This document shows positions 1-10,900 of a DNA stretch of 64,000 nt, piece after piece. Numbering within the stretch: position 1 is the stretch's first letter; each line of letters starts with the position of its first letter. The stretch lies in assembly GCA_016647705.1 (NCBI GenBank), contig CM028328.1, positions 11,526,614 to 11,590,613 on the forward strand. Direction: 5' to 3'. Under the pieces are notes generated by a model. It was given only the letters and a program-made list of their open reading frames with translations, had not been told where the DNA came from and made no database searches. A program made the translations under genes and the position numbers. This DNA is from Eucommia ulmoides (Eukaryota; Streptophyta; Magnoliopsida; Garryales; Eucommiaceae).

Positions 1-1494
1 CAAACGATGGTGAGATCCAAAAGGTCCCCTAACCAAATCCGATAGCAATTTCAGAGTACCGGAGGATTAGAAAATCGAGATTGGCTTCCATTGCCCTAGC
101 GATACTTTGATATGTTGCTGCAAGCTGATCAAACCGTCTCCAGTGGTCCTTTAGTGATTTGATAAAATCGGGTGTAAATATCCCGATTCGCCTGCTGTCA
201 GACCCAATGGCGAAAAGGGAACACAATCATTCCAAGTCGATGATCCCAATATAGAAGCTCAAATGTTGCAAGAAGATCTCAATTCGCAAAGAAAATCCAA
301 TTCATTTTTAAACTCGGCTGCTCCTAAACCACTGTAAGTTCAATCATTTATTTTTATTTTATTTTATTTTTTAAAAAAAAAGGGGCAAAAAAGAAAGAAA
401 AAATAAAAGAAAAGAAAAGTAGGGTTAACCGAGCAAGAAGCGCTGCTGCAAATGTGGAAGAGATTTGAAGAGAAAAGAAATAAGATAGATTGATTTGTTT
501 AAGTTTTTCCGCCTCGGTCCAAATTGGCGGGCAAACAACGTTTTTCATGATCAGAACTTGATAGTTTTGAATGGAATCAGAATTTGTGAAAAGAAACATT
601 GGTCGTGATCTGAAAATGTATTAGAACCGTATTTCGCTGCAATCCAACTCAAGATCTCATAGAAAATCATATCGGGCATTGAAGGTACTCGTTTTAGTAA
701 TTTTTGACATTTGCCATTTTTTTGGATTAAATCAGTTTTGCAGGACTTGAGAAAACACAAAGCATGCTGGAGGAGTATTAGATCCCCAAGTATTGAAGCA
801 CCTAGTAATTTGAAAAGACAAGCATCCAGTCGAGCAAGCCAAGGAGACTTTGATGAGGTATGTTGGACCTTCCCCTGAGTTGAAGAGTGAAATTTCGGAA
901 CTAAAAAAAAAAAGTAAAAAAGTTTTGTCGAATCACCCCGAAGAATGTCGAGCTCTCAGTTGAAAAGCGAGACTTCTAAATTCAAAAGGAAAAATCTCTC
1001 GATACTGTCCCGTGAAAGTCAAGCGCTGTCAGTCAAATGACCGCAACGGAAAAGGGGGGAACGGAATTGCGAAACCATCAAAGGTGACTTAATTTTCAGA
1101 CTAAGATTTTGTTTTGGAAGTATTTTCTTGTTCATTACAGGAATTTCGAAAAGGATGGGAGCATGGATTTTCCTGTCATCGGGACCTCTTACCTTCCTGT
1201 CGACTCGAGTTGAAGACTCTTATTGCTAAAAACTCAGAAGCTCTAAATGAGCATTCAGGTATGCGTTTTGTCCTGAAAGGGGCGTTCAGTGAACTATGCT
1301 AAATCTGATCCTCGGCAAAATGCTAAGGTACATAGGCAACTTATAAAGGTTCGGTTATCCGAGAGTCAGCCCCAGCCAAAGGCTGGGGCACATTTTATAT
1401 CTTTGCTCTCTCATATTTTGCCCAACCACATATTTTATATCTTTGAACTTTCTTTTGTCCCCAGCCAAGTGGTTTGGGGCTTGAGTTATTTTTA

Positions 1495-2080
1495 GATTAC
1501 TCTAAATGATCCTCTAAATGTGCACTTGTTCGTCATGAGTATCGTCATGAGTCTATTTTTTTTGCATTATTCTAAACGATCCTCTCAACGGATACTCGTT
1601 CGTCATGAGTATCGTCATGAATCCTTTTTATTTTTCTTCTCTAAACGATCCTCTAACCGGACAATTGTTCATCATGAGTATCGTCATGAGCCCTCTTTTT
1701 TTTATTACTCTAAACAATCCTCTAAACGGACACTCGTTCGTCATGAGTATCGTCATGAGTCCCTTTTATTTTCTTCTCTAAACAATCTTCTAAATAGACA
1801 ATTGTTCGTCATGAGTATCGTCATGAGCCCTTTTTTTTTTATTACTCTAAACGGACACTTGTTCGTCATGAGTCCTTTTTTTTTTTTTCTCTAAACGATC
1901 TTCTAAACAGCGCTTGTTCGTTGTGAGTATCGTCATGAGTCTTTTTTCCTATTACTCTAAACAATCCCCTAAATGGAAAATTGTTCGTCATGAGTCTCTT
2001 CTGTTACTCTAAAACGATTCTCTAAACAAACACTTGTTCATCATGAGTATCGTCATGAGTCATTCTTATTTTACTTGTTC
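1495..2080 (+). repeat. Minisatellite, about nine units of 50-75 bp
   Basis: The unit reads roughly: attactctaaacgatcctc, a 20-base variable piece, then gttcgtcatgagtatcgtca and a T-rich tail. About nine units are seen; two unit types alternate (one with gacact, one with gacaatt after the first block), so there is a hint of a two-unit higher-order repeat. Units 6 and 8 are shortened. The repeat keeps one frame open (1520-1894) only because the unit lacks stops there; I do not regard that as a gene. Confidence 0.9.
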
Positions 2081-2166
2081 TATTGCCAAAAATTTATTTT
2101 TGAAAAATGGGACGATCAAAATGACGTGATCTTTTATCTTTGTCAAGCAAGTGGAACTCGCATGAC

Positions 2167-2179
2167 AAAGAGGGACAGC
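2167..2179 (+). other. Polypurine tract of the Tat-type element
   Basis: AAAGAGGGACAGC lies immediately 5' of the LTR start TGTAGACACG. A purine-rich tract at this place primes plus-strand DNA synthesis in LTR retrotransposons and sets the element's orientation as plus. Confidence 0.65.
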
Positions 2180-2360
2180 TGTAGACACGACATTTTGACT
2201 GTCCTGCAAAAATATAAAAAAAATTAAAAATAAAATTTGAAATAAAAGGGGTTGGAATTGAAAAGAAGAAAGAAATGGTTTTGAAATTGAAAGAGTACAA
2301 AATTGGGGAGTAAAATGAAATTGGGAAAAATGGTGGAACCCCTCTTTGGGTCCAAACTGA

Positions 2361-2545
2361 GAGAGAAGAAGAGAAGAGAAGAGAAGAGAGAGAGAGAGAG
2401 TGAGAGAGAAAATCGAAGAAGAGAGAGAAAAAAAAAATCGGAAAAAGAGAGAGAGAGACCGAGAGAGAGAGAGAGAGAGAAGGGCAGGGGGGCTCGCCCG
2501 CCTGCCAACTGTCAGCCACAGCAGCAGTAGAGAGAGAGAGAGAAA
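2361..2545 (+). repeat. GA-rich simple repeat within the LTR
   Basis: Interrupted (GA)n/(GAGA)n tracts. They create long spurious reading frames on both strands. Confidence 0.9.
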
Positions 2546-2795
2546 ACAGTGAGAGAGGCCCACCCCCCTGTCGGCGGCAGTGATTCAGCAAAAAAAAAAT
2601 TAAAGATAGCCGGTTGTCCTCCTACCACGTGTCGTGACCTGGTGAGGCGGTGATTTGGGCGCGTGATTACACGCGGCCACAACCCTAGAGGTCTATTTTT
2701 GTATTTTTTTTCCAATTTTACCCTTTCCTAGTCCAATTTGGACTGGGCTTTGGCGGCCATGCCTATTTTTTAGGTTTCCTAAAGTGTTCTTTCAT

Positions 2796-2815
2796 GCCCT
2801 ATAAATAGGACCCTT
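2796..2815 (+). promoter_or_regulatory. TATA box of the LTR promoter
   Basis: CTATAAATAGGACCC sits in the middle of the LTR and is followed within about 30 bases by leader-like sequence. This is the expected place of the U3 promoter that would drive the retrotransposon. Confidence 0.55.
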
Positions 2816-4435
2816 CTCCTCCCATTTTATTCATTCAAAAATTGAGAGAGAGTTACCTCCTTTAGAAGAGTAATTCTCAAAACCCTTTCGGGAAGCTGCC
2901 CGCGTGAGAGAAAAGCCCGAGCGTCGAGATTCTTGGCCTAGAACATGTATGTTTTTTTTATTTTTCCAGTTTATTTAAATATCTCGATAGTTTAAATTCT
3001 TGTAAATTTTATTTATTTATTGTCATCCGATGACTCGATGAAAAACGCTAGGATGAGGTTCCCCATTCCCAATCTGAACCTTTAAGCATTTAGACGAGGA
3101 TACACGCTGTTTTTTTTATTTATTTTATTTCTGTATTTTTTTGTTTCGTTTACAAATAAGAATAAAAAGAAAAAGAAAAGTCGTCCGATAATCCGATGAA
3201 AATGTCGGGACGGGTTTCCCTTAACCCAGAGCGTGAGGTGAAGGATATTTTATTATTTATGTTGTCGCATTTTATTTTTTTATTTTTCTGCAATTTTTTA
3301 TTTTTGTTTATTTTATTCCTTTTATCAAAACCCTAAGAAATAAAAAAATAAAAATACGGAGAAAATCAAAAAAGAATAAATAAAAATAAAAAATCTTTTA
3401 TTGGTTGAAATTAATCCTTACGAACCTTAAGTTAAATCCGACGATCCAACAAATCGTGGGAGAGTTTTCTGTGGCATCGTTTTCATTCCTCGACCCGAGT
3501 GGAATTTAGAAACGAACGGTTTTAAGAAATCTCTTCCCTCGATAAATTTTTCGTGGGATTTCGTTTAAGTTTCGGAAAGATTAATTTCGCCTAAATTGTT
3601 TCCGCGAAACCTCTATTAATTCTCATATCCATAGAATTTGAGGGAATTTCAAATTGAGACATCTTTAAATTAATTGGGCAAACTTAAAATAATTTTTTTG
3701 CATCCATGTAGCATATTTACTCGTTGCACTATTTAGACGGCATGTTCAGTACACTTTCAGCACTTACATTTTTCTTTCATTAAATTAAATCATTTATTTT
3801 TTATTTAGTCACTTAAAAAAAATAAAAAATCATTTAGATGTAATTTTGTATTCATATTTTCAAATCTCATTTATCTATTTTTAGTTTGTCTATTAAAATT
3901 AAAGAAGTCCCTTGGAAACGTATATAAAACTCCCTCGGGAACCATCCTTGTCGAACCTTTAATATTCCATAAGAGGTTATACCGGGGGGAACATTCTCAA
4001 AAATCCAAAAACTTGTCTCACCTTATTTGTGAAAAATATCAAAAAGATTTCATAAGAAATGAATGATTTCAAAATAAAATAAAACATTCGGACTAAACTA
4101 ATTGGATTTAATTGGACATAAGGTACCGTTTTTGGACGGGCGTCTTGGGATGCCTAACACCTTCCCCAAGTGTAACTGACCCCCGAGCCTTTAAATGAAT
4201 ATTTGGTTTGACCATGTTTTTGGAGTTAATTTTTTACTTAGACCTTTTAAATTGTTTTCTAAAAATTTGATGACCTAGCACACCATTTAAATCCAATACT
4301 AAGGGGCGACTCCTTATTTTTTTAAAAACAGCCTAAGTATATTTTTTGAGAAAATTGACGCTTTAAAAACCCCTCTATCCTTAAGTATATTTATTATTTA
4401 TTTATTTTTTTCTTTCGAAAAATCGAGGAGCGTCA

Positions 4436-5939
4436 GTATCTATTATTTATAATAAGTGAAGTAATATTTAAAAATAATAATTTTTTTATATAACTCGTTA
4501 AATAAATAAAAAAAAAAAACAATAAAGAAAGATAATAATCATTTGTGCATAAACTTGTTCCTACATCATCCAGACCGCAACCTTTTACCAAAAACACATG
4601 TTCTATTCCTCTCTTGTCTTTCCTATTTAAATTGTTCTACCACCAGTGTCCAACAACCACAGCCCTTGTCTCATTTTTTTCTAAACAATATGGCTATCAA
4701 GATTGAAATCTATTACCAAGCAAAACTGGTGTGAAAAAGAAGAAAAGAACTGAATAGAAAATAACAAGAAACAAAAATTGAAAAAAATGGGATTTTGACA
4801 CTTTGCACCACTGAAGTTAAAAATGTTCATTATTTCACTTTGGTCTTGTTATATATATTTGTGAGTATTTTTGTACCAAACTCATTTGTTATGAGAGTTT
4901 GAACTATTAAAATGTATTTATATGTTTTTGACTTCTAAAGGTTCAAAGATCATTAAGTTAATTAAAATGTAATTTTAAAAACTTTTGGGACATAAGTATT
5001 ATTTTTGTTATATTCTTGGGATACTTGTGTAAAAAAAAAAAAATTAATAATAATATGATATAATCTCTTAATTTCCGATTCAAAAAAATATTGCAATAGT
5101 AAATTAAGATTTGGTGAGTGTTGTGTTATTAAGTGGACCATTGGATAAGTTTTCGAAAAGATTAGTTAAAAGGTGTTTACTGTCTTCTATATAAATGATC
5201 AAATTATGTTTTCATATTAAATTATGGAGTAAAGAAAGTATCAATGAAAATGGATAGTTTCATGGTATTAAATGGATCAAAAAAATTTTAAAGACGAAAA
5301 ATAATTTTTATTATCCTACTATGCCATAGTCGTCTCGTCAAGATGACATGTCCTTCAAGATGTGGTTGGTCCTTACAAAAGGGCATGTTCTGTAGGACGT
5401 TGTATTGTGACCTAACAGAAGGGTAAGTTTTGCAAGTAATTGATATCTGTTGTTATTGTTATTGTTGACGATGATGATTATCATCATGATATGGTGGTTT
5501 ATACCACATGTTGGCTCCTACCATTGGAATATTAAATGGCCCTGACACTGATTGTAATTTTAAATTGCACGGATGGATAGGTTATAGTACCGTTATAACT
5601 TCTGATCGTGAGGAAAACGATCATATGACTGACAAGGAAGTATGGTATTTTATTATATACAAGTGCATTGATTAGTTGATTTAAATTCGAATTTTTCATT
5701 TTGATAATATTTCGTTGAGATTTCGATATTGCCAAATAAATGACTATATTTGGTTGGAAAATCGATTTTGAGAAAAACACTTAATCTATAAATTATTTTT
5801 GTATTATGAAGACAGTACACTAGTAAAATAATTTAGAGGTATTGGTCCACTACTAGCGATAGGTAGGATCAGAATGTAGGATAATTGTTGAGACTTTCTT
5901 AGGAAACTTTATATGGACCTTATTGTTATTTTTATCATA
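4436..5939. other. No gene seen; AT-rich intergenic or degraded transposon DNA
   Basis: Only short random open frames. The right part (about 5290-5939) leads into the tail of the Ty3 element at 5940 and may be its decayed internal sequence, but no pol motif could be recognised. Confidence 0.6.
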
Positions 5940-6345
5940 ATAGCACAGCAGGAGCGTGGTGGTGACTTTCGTTTATTATTCTTTAACCGAGAGTGACTAA
6001 CATGAAAGTGCGGTGCAATTCTGAATTATTATTTTGAATTAAATTTCGAGAACAAAATTTATTTAAGGGGGTATATTGTAATACCCCAAAAAATTATATT
6101 TTTGAAAATATTCTTTTATATAAGTTGAATATTTTTAGATTATTTTGTAAATTTATGATATAAATAAATATTTGATAATTTTAGAGGAGATAAGTATTAT
6201 TATTGAATTTAATATGAATTATTTTATAATTATAGAGCGTTAAATATAATTGTTCAAAGCTTAATAGTTAAGGAAATGGACTGTGGCCATGAATTAAGAA
6301 AAAAAAAATGGGGACTTCATTTATGCTACACGTGTGTGTTGATCT

Positions 6346-6405
<60 letters not shown>

Positions 6406-7121
6406 AAGGAAAAGGAAAAGGAAATGGAGCCGCTATATATATACGTATCAAGAAAAATTACAAGATTTTGGAAAGTTTTTGGCGAGGAAAATTATTCTGA
6501 TTTGGATTTCGAATTCGAATTTTAGGTAGAATTTCTAACTCTTTTAATATTTGTATTTAATTTATCTTATGATTATATGATGTTAAATTTTAACTGTTAG
6601 TTTTCACGAAATATTTATATATACGTATTACGTGAAAATTATGTGAGACATACGTTTATGTGTTTATTTAAGAATTGATTAAATGCATGTATTAGAGTAG
6701 TTGAAATTCAATTGAGCATTGGATCACAACCCTACAGTTTTAATTGCAAAACCAATGAAAATGAAACGATGACAGGAATTTCATTCAAATTTATATTCTA
6801 TTTGTAATAATTGTATTTATTATTTACCGTTATAAAATCGACACAATAAATTGACAAATTATAATTGTCGCCGTCGCATTCTAAAATTTCTCAGATTTTT
6901 ATAAAATAAAATATTGAATATATATATGTGTGTTAGATTTATAATTATACGATTTTTATTTTAACTAATATATGATATAGAAATAATACTTATCCATATA
7001 AAATTTAATAACTAATATGGGTCACATATTAACTAATACTTATTCAGTATTTATATTAGTTAGTTTATAATTTATATTGATAATATTAGGTTATAATTTA
7101 TATTGATACCAGGTTATTACA
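5940..7121 (+). mobile_element. Ty3/Gypsy 3' end: internal tail, PPT and 3' LTR (copy A)
   Basis: The tail AAATTTCGAGAACAAAATTT followed by a purine tract TTTAAGGGGG (6062-6071) and an LTR starting TGTAATACCCC at 6077 is typical of plant chromovirus-type Ty3 elements. The LTR runs to GGTTATTACA at 7121 (1045 bp). Its body aligns with the inverted LTR of copy B (7207-8198), for example the shared block TAGAATTTCTAACTCTTTTA. No pol coding sequence is left upstream. The matching left target duplication was not found. Confidence 0.75.
6347..6395 (+). repeat. (TAA)n microsatellite
   Basis: About 13 uninterrupted AAT/TAA units followed by poly(A). It lies inside Ty3 LTR copy A and is absent at the corresponding place of copy B, so it expanded after insertion. 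Confidence 0.95.
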
Positions 7122-7206
7122 TTAAATCCGTTCTTTATGGCAATAGTGAGCTCAAGCCCACCCCAAAGGCATGTTCACAGTTTACTCCCGAGTTTTTCAG
7201 AGAGAA
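7122..7206. other. Short spacer between two converging Ty3 elements
   Basis: Eighty-five bases of pre-insertion sequence. The last five, GAGAA (7202-7206), are the left target duplication of the minus-strand element that follows; the sequence would resume at 8633. Confidence 0.6.
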
Positions 7207-8627
7207 TGTAACAATCCGATTTTCTAGAGTTAACACACGGTTTCTTCTAAAGAGAATTAATATTAAAATTAAATAACTAATATTTCATCTCATAAAATTC
7301 TAGAAAATTTTACAAACTACGGCAAAAATTATAATTATTAATTTATCGAGTCAATTTTACAATAGTAAATAATAAATACAATTATTACATATTAAATAGA
7401 AATTCAAATAAATTTCATGTGCAACATCATTTTCATCGACCCTACAATAAAAATTGTGGGGTTATGAGTTAAAACTCAGTAGAATTTCAACTACTCTAAA
7501 ATGTGTATCTAATTAATCCCATAAATGACAGATAGACATACTTTTCACATAATTTTCACATAATAATTGATCATAATATCTCAGGAAAAATAACAATTAT
7601 AACAGTAATAACATAAACTACACAATACATGAAAATATTAAATACATCTATTAAAAGAGTTAGAAATTCTACCTGAAATCCGAGCTAAATTCGAATCGAA
7701 ATATTTTTCTACCTAAAAAACTACCAAATTCTAATCTTGTAACCTTATTAACATATATATATATATATATAGAATTCCCCAATCTAATCCTCTAACCTTC
7801 TTATCATATATATGCCTATATTTAGAATTAGTATAATCATTCTTCTTCTTCTTATTAATATAATCATTATTATTATTAACATATATAAATATATATGTTT
7901 GGTTTATATGTGTTGTCTTGGTATATAATACAACACATATTTTTTATTATTATTTACACAAATGTCTTCCCTTAAAATAAAAAAAATATTAATTATATCC
8001 CAAAAACTCTTAAAAATATATATTAAATAACGAAATAGTTCCAAAACTTTTAAAAGTCAATTTAAAATTAACATTTAACCACAAAAAAATATCAAATATT
8101 ATTTATACCATAAATTTTTATAATATACAAAACAACCCAAAAATATTAAATTTATATAAAATAATATTTCCAAAATATAAATTTCTCGGGGTATTACAGT
8201 CTACCCTTCTTAAATAAATTTCATCTTTGAAATTTCGTTCGAAACAGTACTGATACAGAATCGCACTGCATGATTATGTTAGTCACACTCAATTCTATAA
8301 CAATTATTCTCTATGTGGGGTCCCGTAACCGAAAGTTACCACCAATTCACATCCCATCAAAATTCATATTACGTATCACCACTTCCGCATTTGCGGTGAC
8401 TCATACTTTATTCAATACAACTCAACATGTTATACTTTGGTCGGTAACACTTAACATAAATAATCAATTGTCAAAAAATCTTATATTTCTAAATGTTCCC
8501 GCTGCGTTGCTTAAAAATTATCAAATATTATTTATATCATAAATTTTCATAATATACAAAATAATCCAAATATATTAAATTTATATAAAATAATATTTTT
8601 AAAATATAAATTTATCGAGGTATTACA
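7207..8627 (-). mobile_element. Ty3/Gypsy deletion derivative (copy B) with GAGAA target duplication
   Basis: Read on the minus strand, this is a remnant 5' LTR (8513-8627, 115 bp, starting TGTAATACC), about 310 bp of internal sequence ending in the PPT ATTTAAGAAGGG (around 8203-8214), and a complete 3' LTR (7207-8198, 992 bp, TGTAATACCCC to GGATTGTTACA). GAGAA flanks it on both sides (7202-7206 and 8628-8632), which shows that both outer ends are original. All gag-pol coding sequence and the 3' nine tenths of the 5' LTR have been lost in one internal deletion. The tail is homologous to copy A, so both belong to one family. Confidence 0.85.
8513..8627 (-). repeat. Truncated 5' LTR of copy B
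   Basis: It is about 90 percent identical by eye to 8081-8198, the matching start of the 3' LTR, in direct orientation. It ends at the GAGAA duplication. Confidence 0.85.
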
Positions 8628-8793
8628 GAGAACATGCTTCGCCAGAGATGGGCAGGGGAAAACCATGTAACTATCGCGCTGGTGTGGTGTTTTTGGCTGG
8701 CAGCGGGGGGGAAGGGACCCTTGACGAAATCGCCATGCAGAGGCAGTGAGCTGAGTTGCAAGCGTGATCTCAGGCCGGCGAGGGAAATCTCTA

Positions 8794-9070
8794 GGTCGCC
8801 TAACTTGATTTTGGGCCGGTAAGGGTGACTTTGGGCAGCTAAAATTAAATTGGGCTGAAAAAATATATTTTTGGGTTGGCTAATTTGTTCTGGGCCATTT
8901 TATTTCTTTGGCGGCGAATGACTTTGGGTAGACAACTTTTATTTTGGATACCAAAATTAAATTGGGTCAGGGAATATATTATTGGACCACTCAACTAAAT
9001 CTTAGGTCGCTGAATTAAATTTTAGCTGGCGAAGTTGATTTTCGGCCACCAAACTTGATTTTTAGATGGC
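8794..9070 (+). repeat. Degenerate minisatellite, unit about 20 bp
   Basis: About 14 units of a GGYCGSCNAANTTGATTTTG-like sequence, 17-21 bases each, with strong divergence between units. It stands upstream of a PPT-like tract and LTR (9298-9752). Tandem repeats just 5' of the 3' LTR are a habit of Tat-lineage Ty3 elements, so it may be their 3' UTR repeat. Confidence 0.65.
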
Positions 9071-9297
9071 GAACCCAAATTTCTTGGTAGCGACATCAAC
9101 AGAATGACATCGACGCGCCCCAACACACCAGGCCATGAGGATTTTTGGCTGACAACTATGGTCGTAATAATCTCCAAAACAACACCATACGGCAAAACGA
9201 GACATCTCCAAGGCATTATTCAAAAAATACGAGTTTCGGAAAGTTTTCGACACCTAGAAGTGTAATCTTGAGCACTTCTCTTCTCTCAATGCTTAGG

Positions 9298-9752
9298 ACT
9301 GAGGGGCAATTGATGGTGGTATTTCTAGGTGCCACTTCGTCAACACTTAGGCCTCAGACACGTGTGCATTCTCCCCTTTTTTACCCTGGTCTTTGGACGG
9401 CAATCCTCGAAGACTTAGCCATTTTTTCTCCTCAACAAGAGCAACTCTCCTCATCTTGGATTAGATCAAGCCATTGTGCCTTAACAATGGGCCACAAAGC
9501 CCAAGACCATGATTATCTACTCAAACACTCGACTAATTAACTGTGCTCACCACTCTAATCAGTGACGTTAATTGCTTTCCAATTCCAATAAATACCAAGA
9601 GGCATTCAATGTCATAAGGTAATGCTCATTATTCATCTTAGAGCAATTGTGTTGCATTTTTCCTCGAAACTCTTACTCTTATGTTGAAGGGGATTCGTTG
9701 GGCACACACCCAGCGGGTCCTTGTGCACCCACTCTCAGGATGTCGGTTCGCA
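9298..9752 (+). mobile_element. PPT and LTR of a Ty3/Gypsy-type element
   Basis: ACTGAGGGGCAATT (9297-9310) reads as a polypurine tract and is followed by TGATGGTGG at 9311. A TATA-like AATAAATACC (about 9587) and a leader with GAGCAATTGTGTTGCATTTT follow, and the block ends near GGTTCGCA at 9752, giving an LTR of about 440 bp. The ending (GGGATTCGTTGGGCACAC, then GGATGTCGGTTCGCA) is the style seen at the 3' end of many plant Gypsy LTRs. The open frame at 9145-9540 crosses the PPT and LTR and is not taken as a gene. The right edge touches the pararetrovirus fragment and the exact junction is unclear. Confidence 0.5.
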
Positions 9753-10900
9753 GGACTAGTTGGTAATTTATTAAATATAAATTATTTAACTTGGGTATTA
9801 TCTGTAACAACTGTAAACTTTTTTGGAATGAGGAAATATCTAAATTTTTTTATTCCCTTTTTTATAGCAAGTAATTCCTTAAGATTGCTATGGTAACATT
9901 GTTGTGTTTCAGTAAATGTTCCATTTGTATATCTACAAATTTTTCCAGTGACAGTTTTTAGAATAGCACCTCAGTAGGCGTTAGAAGCATCTGTTTCTAG
10001 GATTAAGTCATCTTCATCAGAAGGTAGAGTTAATCTAGGTAAAGAAGTAGTAAGACTTTTAATCTCTTTTATCTTGTTAGAAAGTTCTTCTGTCCATTCA
10101 AATTTAACACCTTTTTTCAGTAGTCTTTGGAAGGGTTGTCTATGCCTAGCCAGTCCTTCAATAAATGTTTCAGCATAGTTCAAGACTCTTAGAAATCTTT
10201 GAACTTGTTTTTTATCTTTAAGATTATCAGGGAAAGCAGTAATTTTTTCGCAGATATGGGGTTGCATTTCAATTCCTACAGTATCAATTATTAGTCCCAA
10301 AAATTTTATTTTATGCTTTCCTATTTCAACTTTCTTTTTTGATAGCAGGATTCCTCGTTTTCGGCATTGGTCTGCAAAAATATTAAGATGTTTTAAATGG
10401 TCTTTTTTATTTTCTGAGAATATAAGTATATCGTCAACATATACAATACAGAAATCAGACATCTTACCAAATACTTTGTCCATCCTTCGTTGGAATATTT
10501 GAGGAGCATTTTTTAAACCGAACGGCATAACTAGCCATTCATAATGGTCGTTGGGTGTACTAAAAGCAGTTAATGAAACAGATTTTTCTGTTAATTTTAT
10601 TTGCCAAAATCCATTTTTACAGTCAAATTTTGGGAAAACTTTTTTTCCCTTGGTTCTATTAATTAAGCTTTCTTTATGAGGTAGAAAATATCCATCAAAT
10701 TTAGATTTTTTATTAAGTTTTTTATAGTTAACCACTATTCTAGCTTTTCCTCGTTTTATTTCAGAATTATTCCTAACCATAAAGGCAGAACTCGAATGAG
10801 GACTTTTGCTTTCTCGTATTAGCTTTAGATTTAGCAGTTTTTGGATTTGTTCATCAAATTCTTTGATATTATCTTCAGAGTATCTCATAGGTTCAATTTA
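9745..10900 (-). pseudogene. Endogenous caulimovirid reverse transcriptase/RNase H fragment
   Basis: An open stretch of about 305 residues (10888 to 9971) is a reverse transcriptase of the plant pararetrovirus (Caulimoviridae) kind. Visible marks are the first catalytic Asp in FDCKNGFWQ (residue 89), HYEWLVMPFGLKNAP (115-129), and YVDD (150-153). The RNase H domain starts at LETDAS (298-302); its Trp codon has become TGA at 9970, after which homology continues in frame (acidic residues in TETQQ and TDNTQ) through a second stop to about 9745. The 5' edge has a stop just before the first Met, and no coat, movement or protease sequence is present. HYEW and the RNase H-linker sequence fit caulimovirids better than Ty3 elements. 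It is a broken, non-functional insertion. Confidence 0.8.

Larger units (their letters stand above)
1..2179 (+). mobile_element. 3' internal part of a Tat/Ogre-type Ty3/Gypsy element (partial, decayed)
   Basis: This stretch lies directly upstream of a polypurine tract (2167-2179) and a long LTR that starts TGTAGACACGACATTTTGAC at 2180, so it is read as the 3' internal region of the same plus-strand element. No intact reading frame survives; short open segments (for example around 180-330 and 735-860) have coding-like composition but I do not recognise a domain. The last 600 bases are a minisatellite, which is a known trait of the 3' UTR of Tat-lineage retrotransposons. The element continues beyond the left edge of the window. 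The assignment rests on the LTR and PPT; positions 1-1330 could instead be unrelated older sequence. Confidence 0.5.
2180..4435 (+). mobile_element. Long LTR (about 2.26 kb), Tat/Ogre type
   Basis: It begins TGTAGACACGACATTTTGAC and ends near AATCGAGGAGCGTCA. Landmarks: a GA-rich microsatellite (2361-2545); a TATA box, TATAAATAGG, at about 2800 followed by a leader-like region, which marks the U3/R boundary; two similar blocks (about 3024-3110 and 3180-3245) built on GTC-TCCGAT; and the segment 4122-4195 (GGTACCG, GGACGGGCGTCTTGGG, CACCTTCCCCAAG, CCCGAGCC) that is characteristic of plant Tat/Ogre LTRs. No primer-binding site follows, so this is the 3' LTR and the host flank begins at about 4436. 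Confidence 0.7.

Noticed and set aside
1520..1894. Open frame of 124 codons with repeated FVMSIVMS
   Set aside because: It is a translation of the minisatellite; the frame stays open only because the unit lacks stops.
1495..2080. Possible CRISPR-like repeat-spacer array
   Set aside because: The units are contiguous, variable and of mixed length, in a plant nuclear context; this is a minisatellite.
2066..2591. Overlapping long Ser/Leu-rich frames on the minus strand
   Set aside because: They are products of the GA/CT simple repeat in the Ty3 LTR.
9145..9540. 131-codon open frame
   Set aside because: It spans the polypurine tract and the LTR start, has no recognisable domain, and is not continuous with any neighbour.
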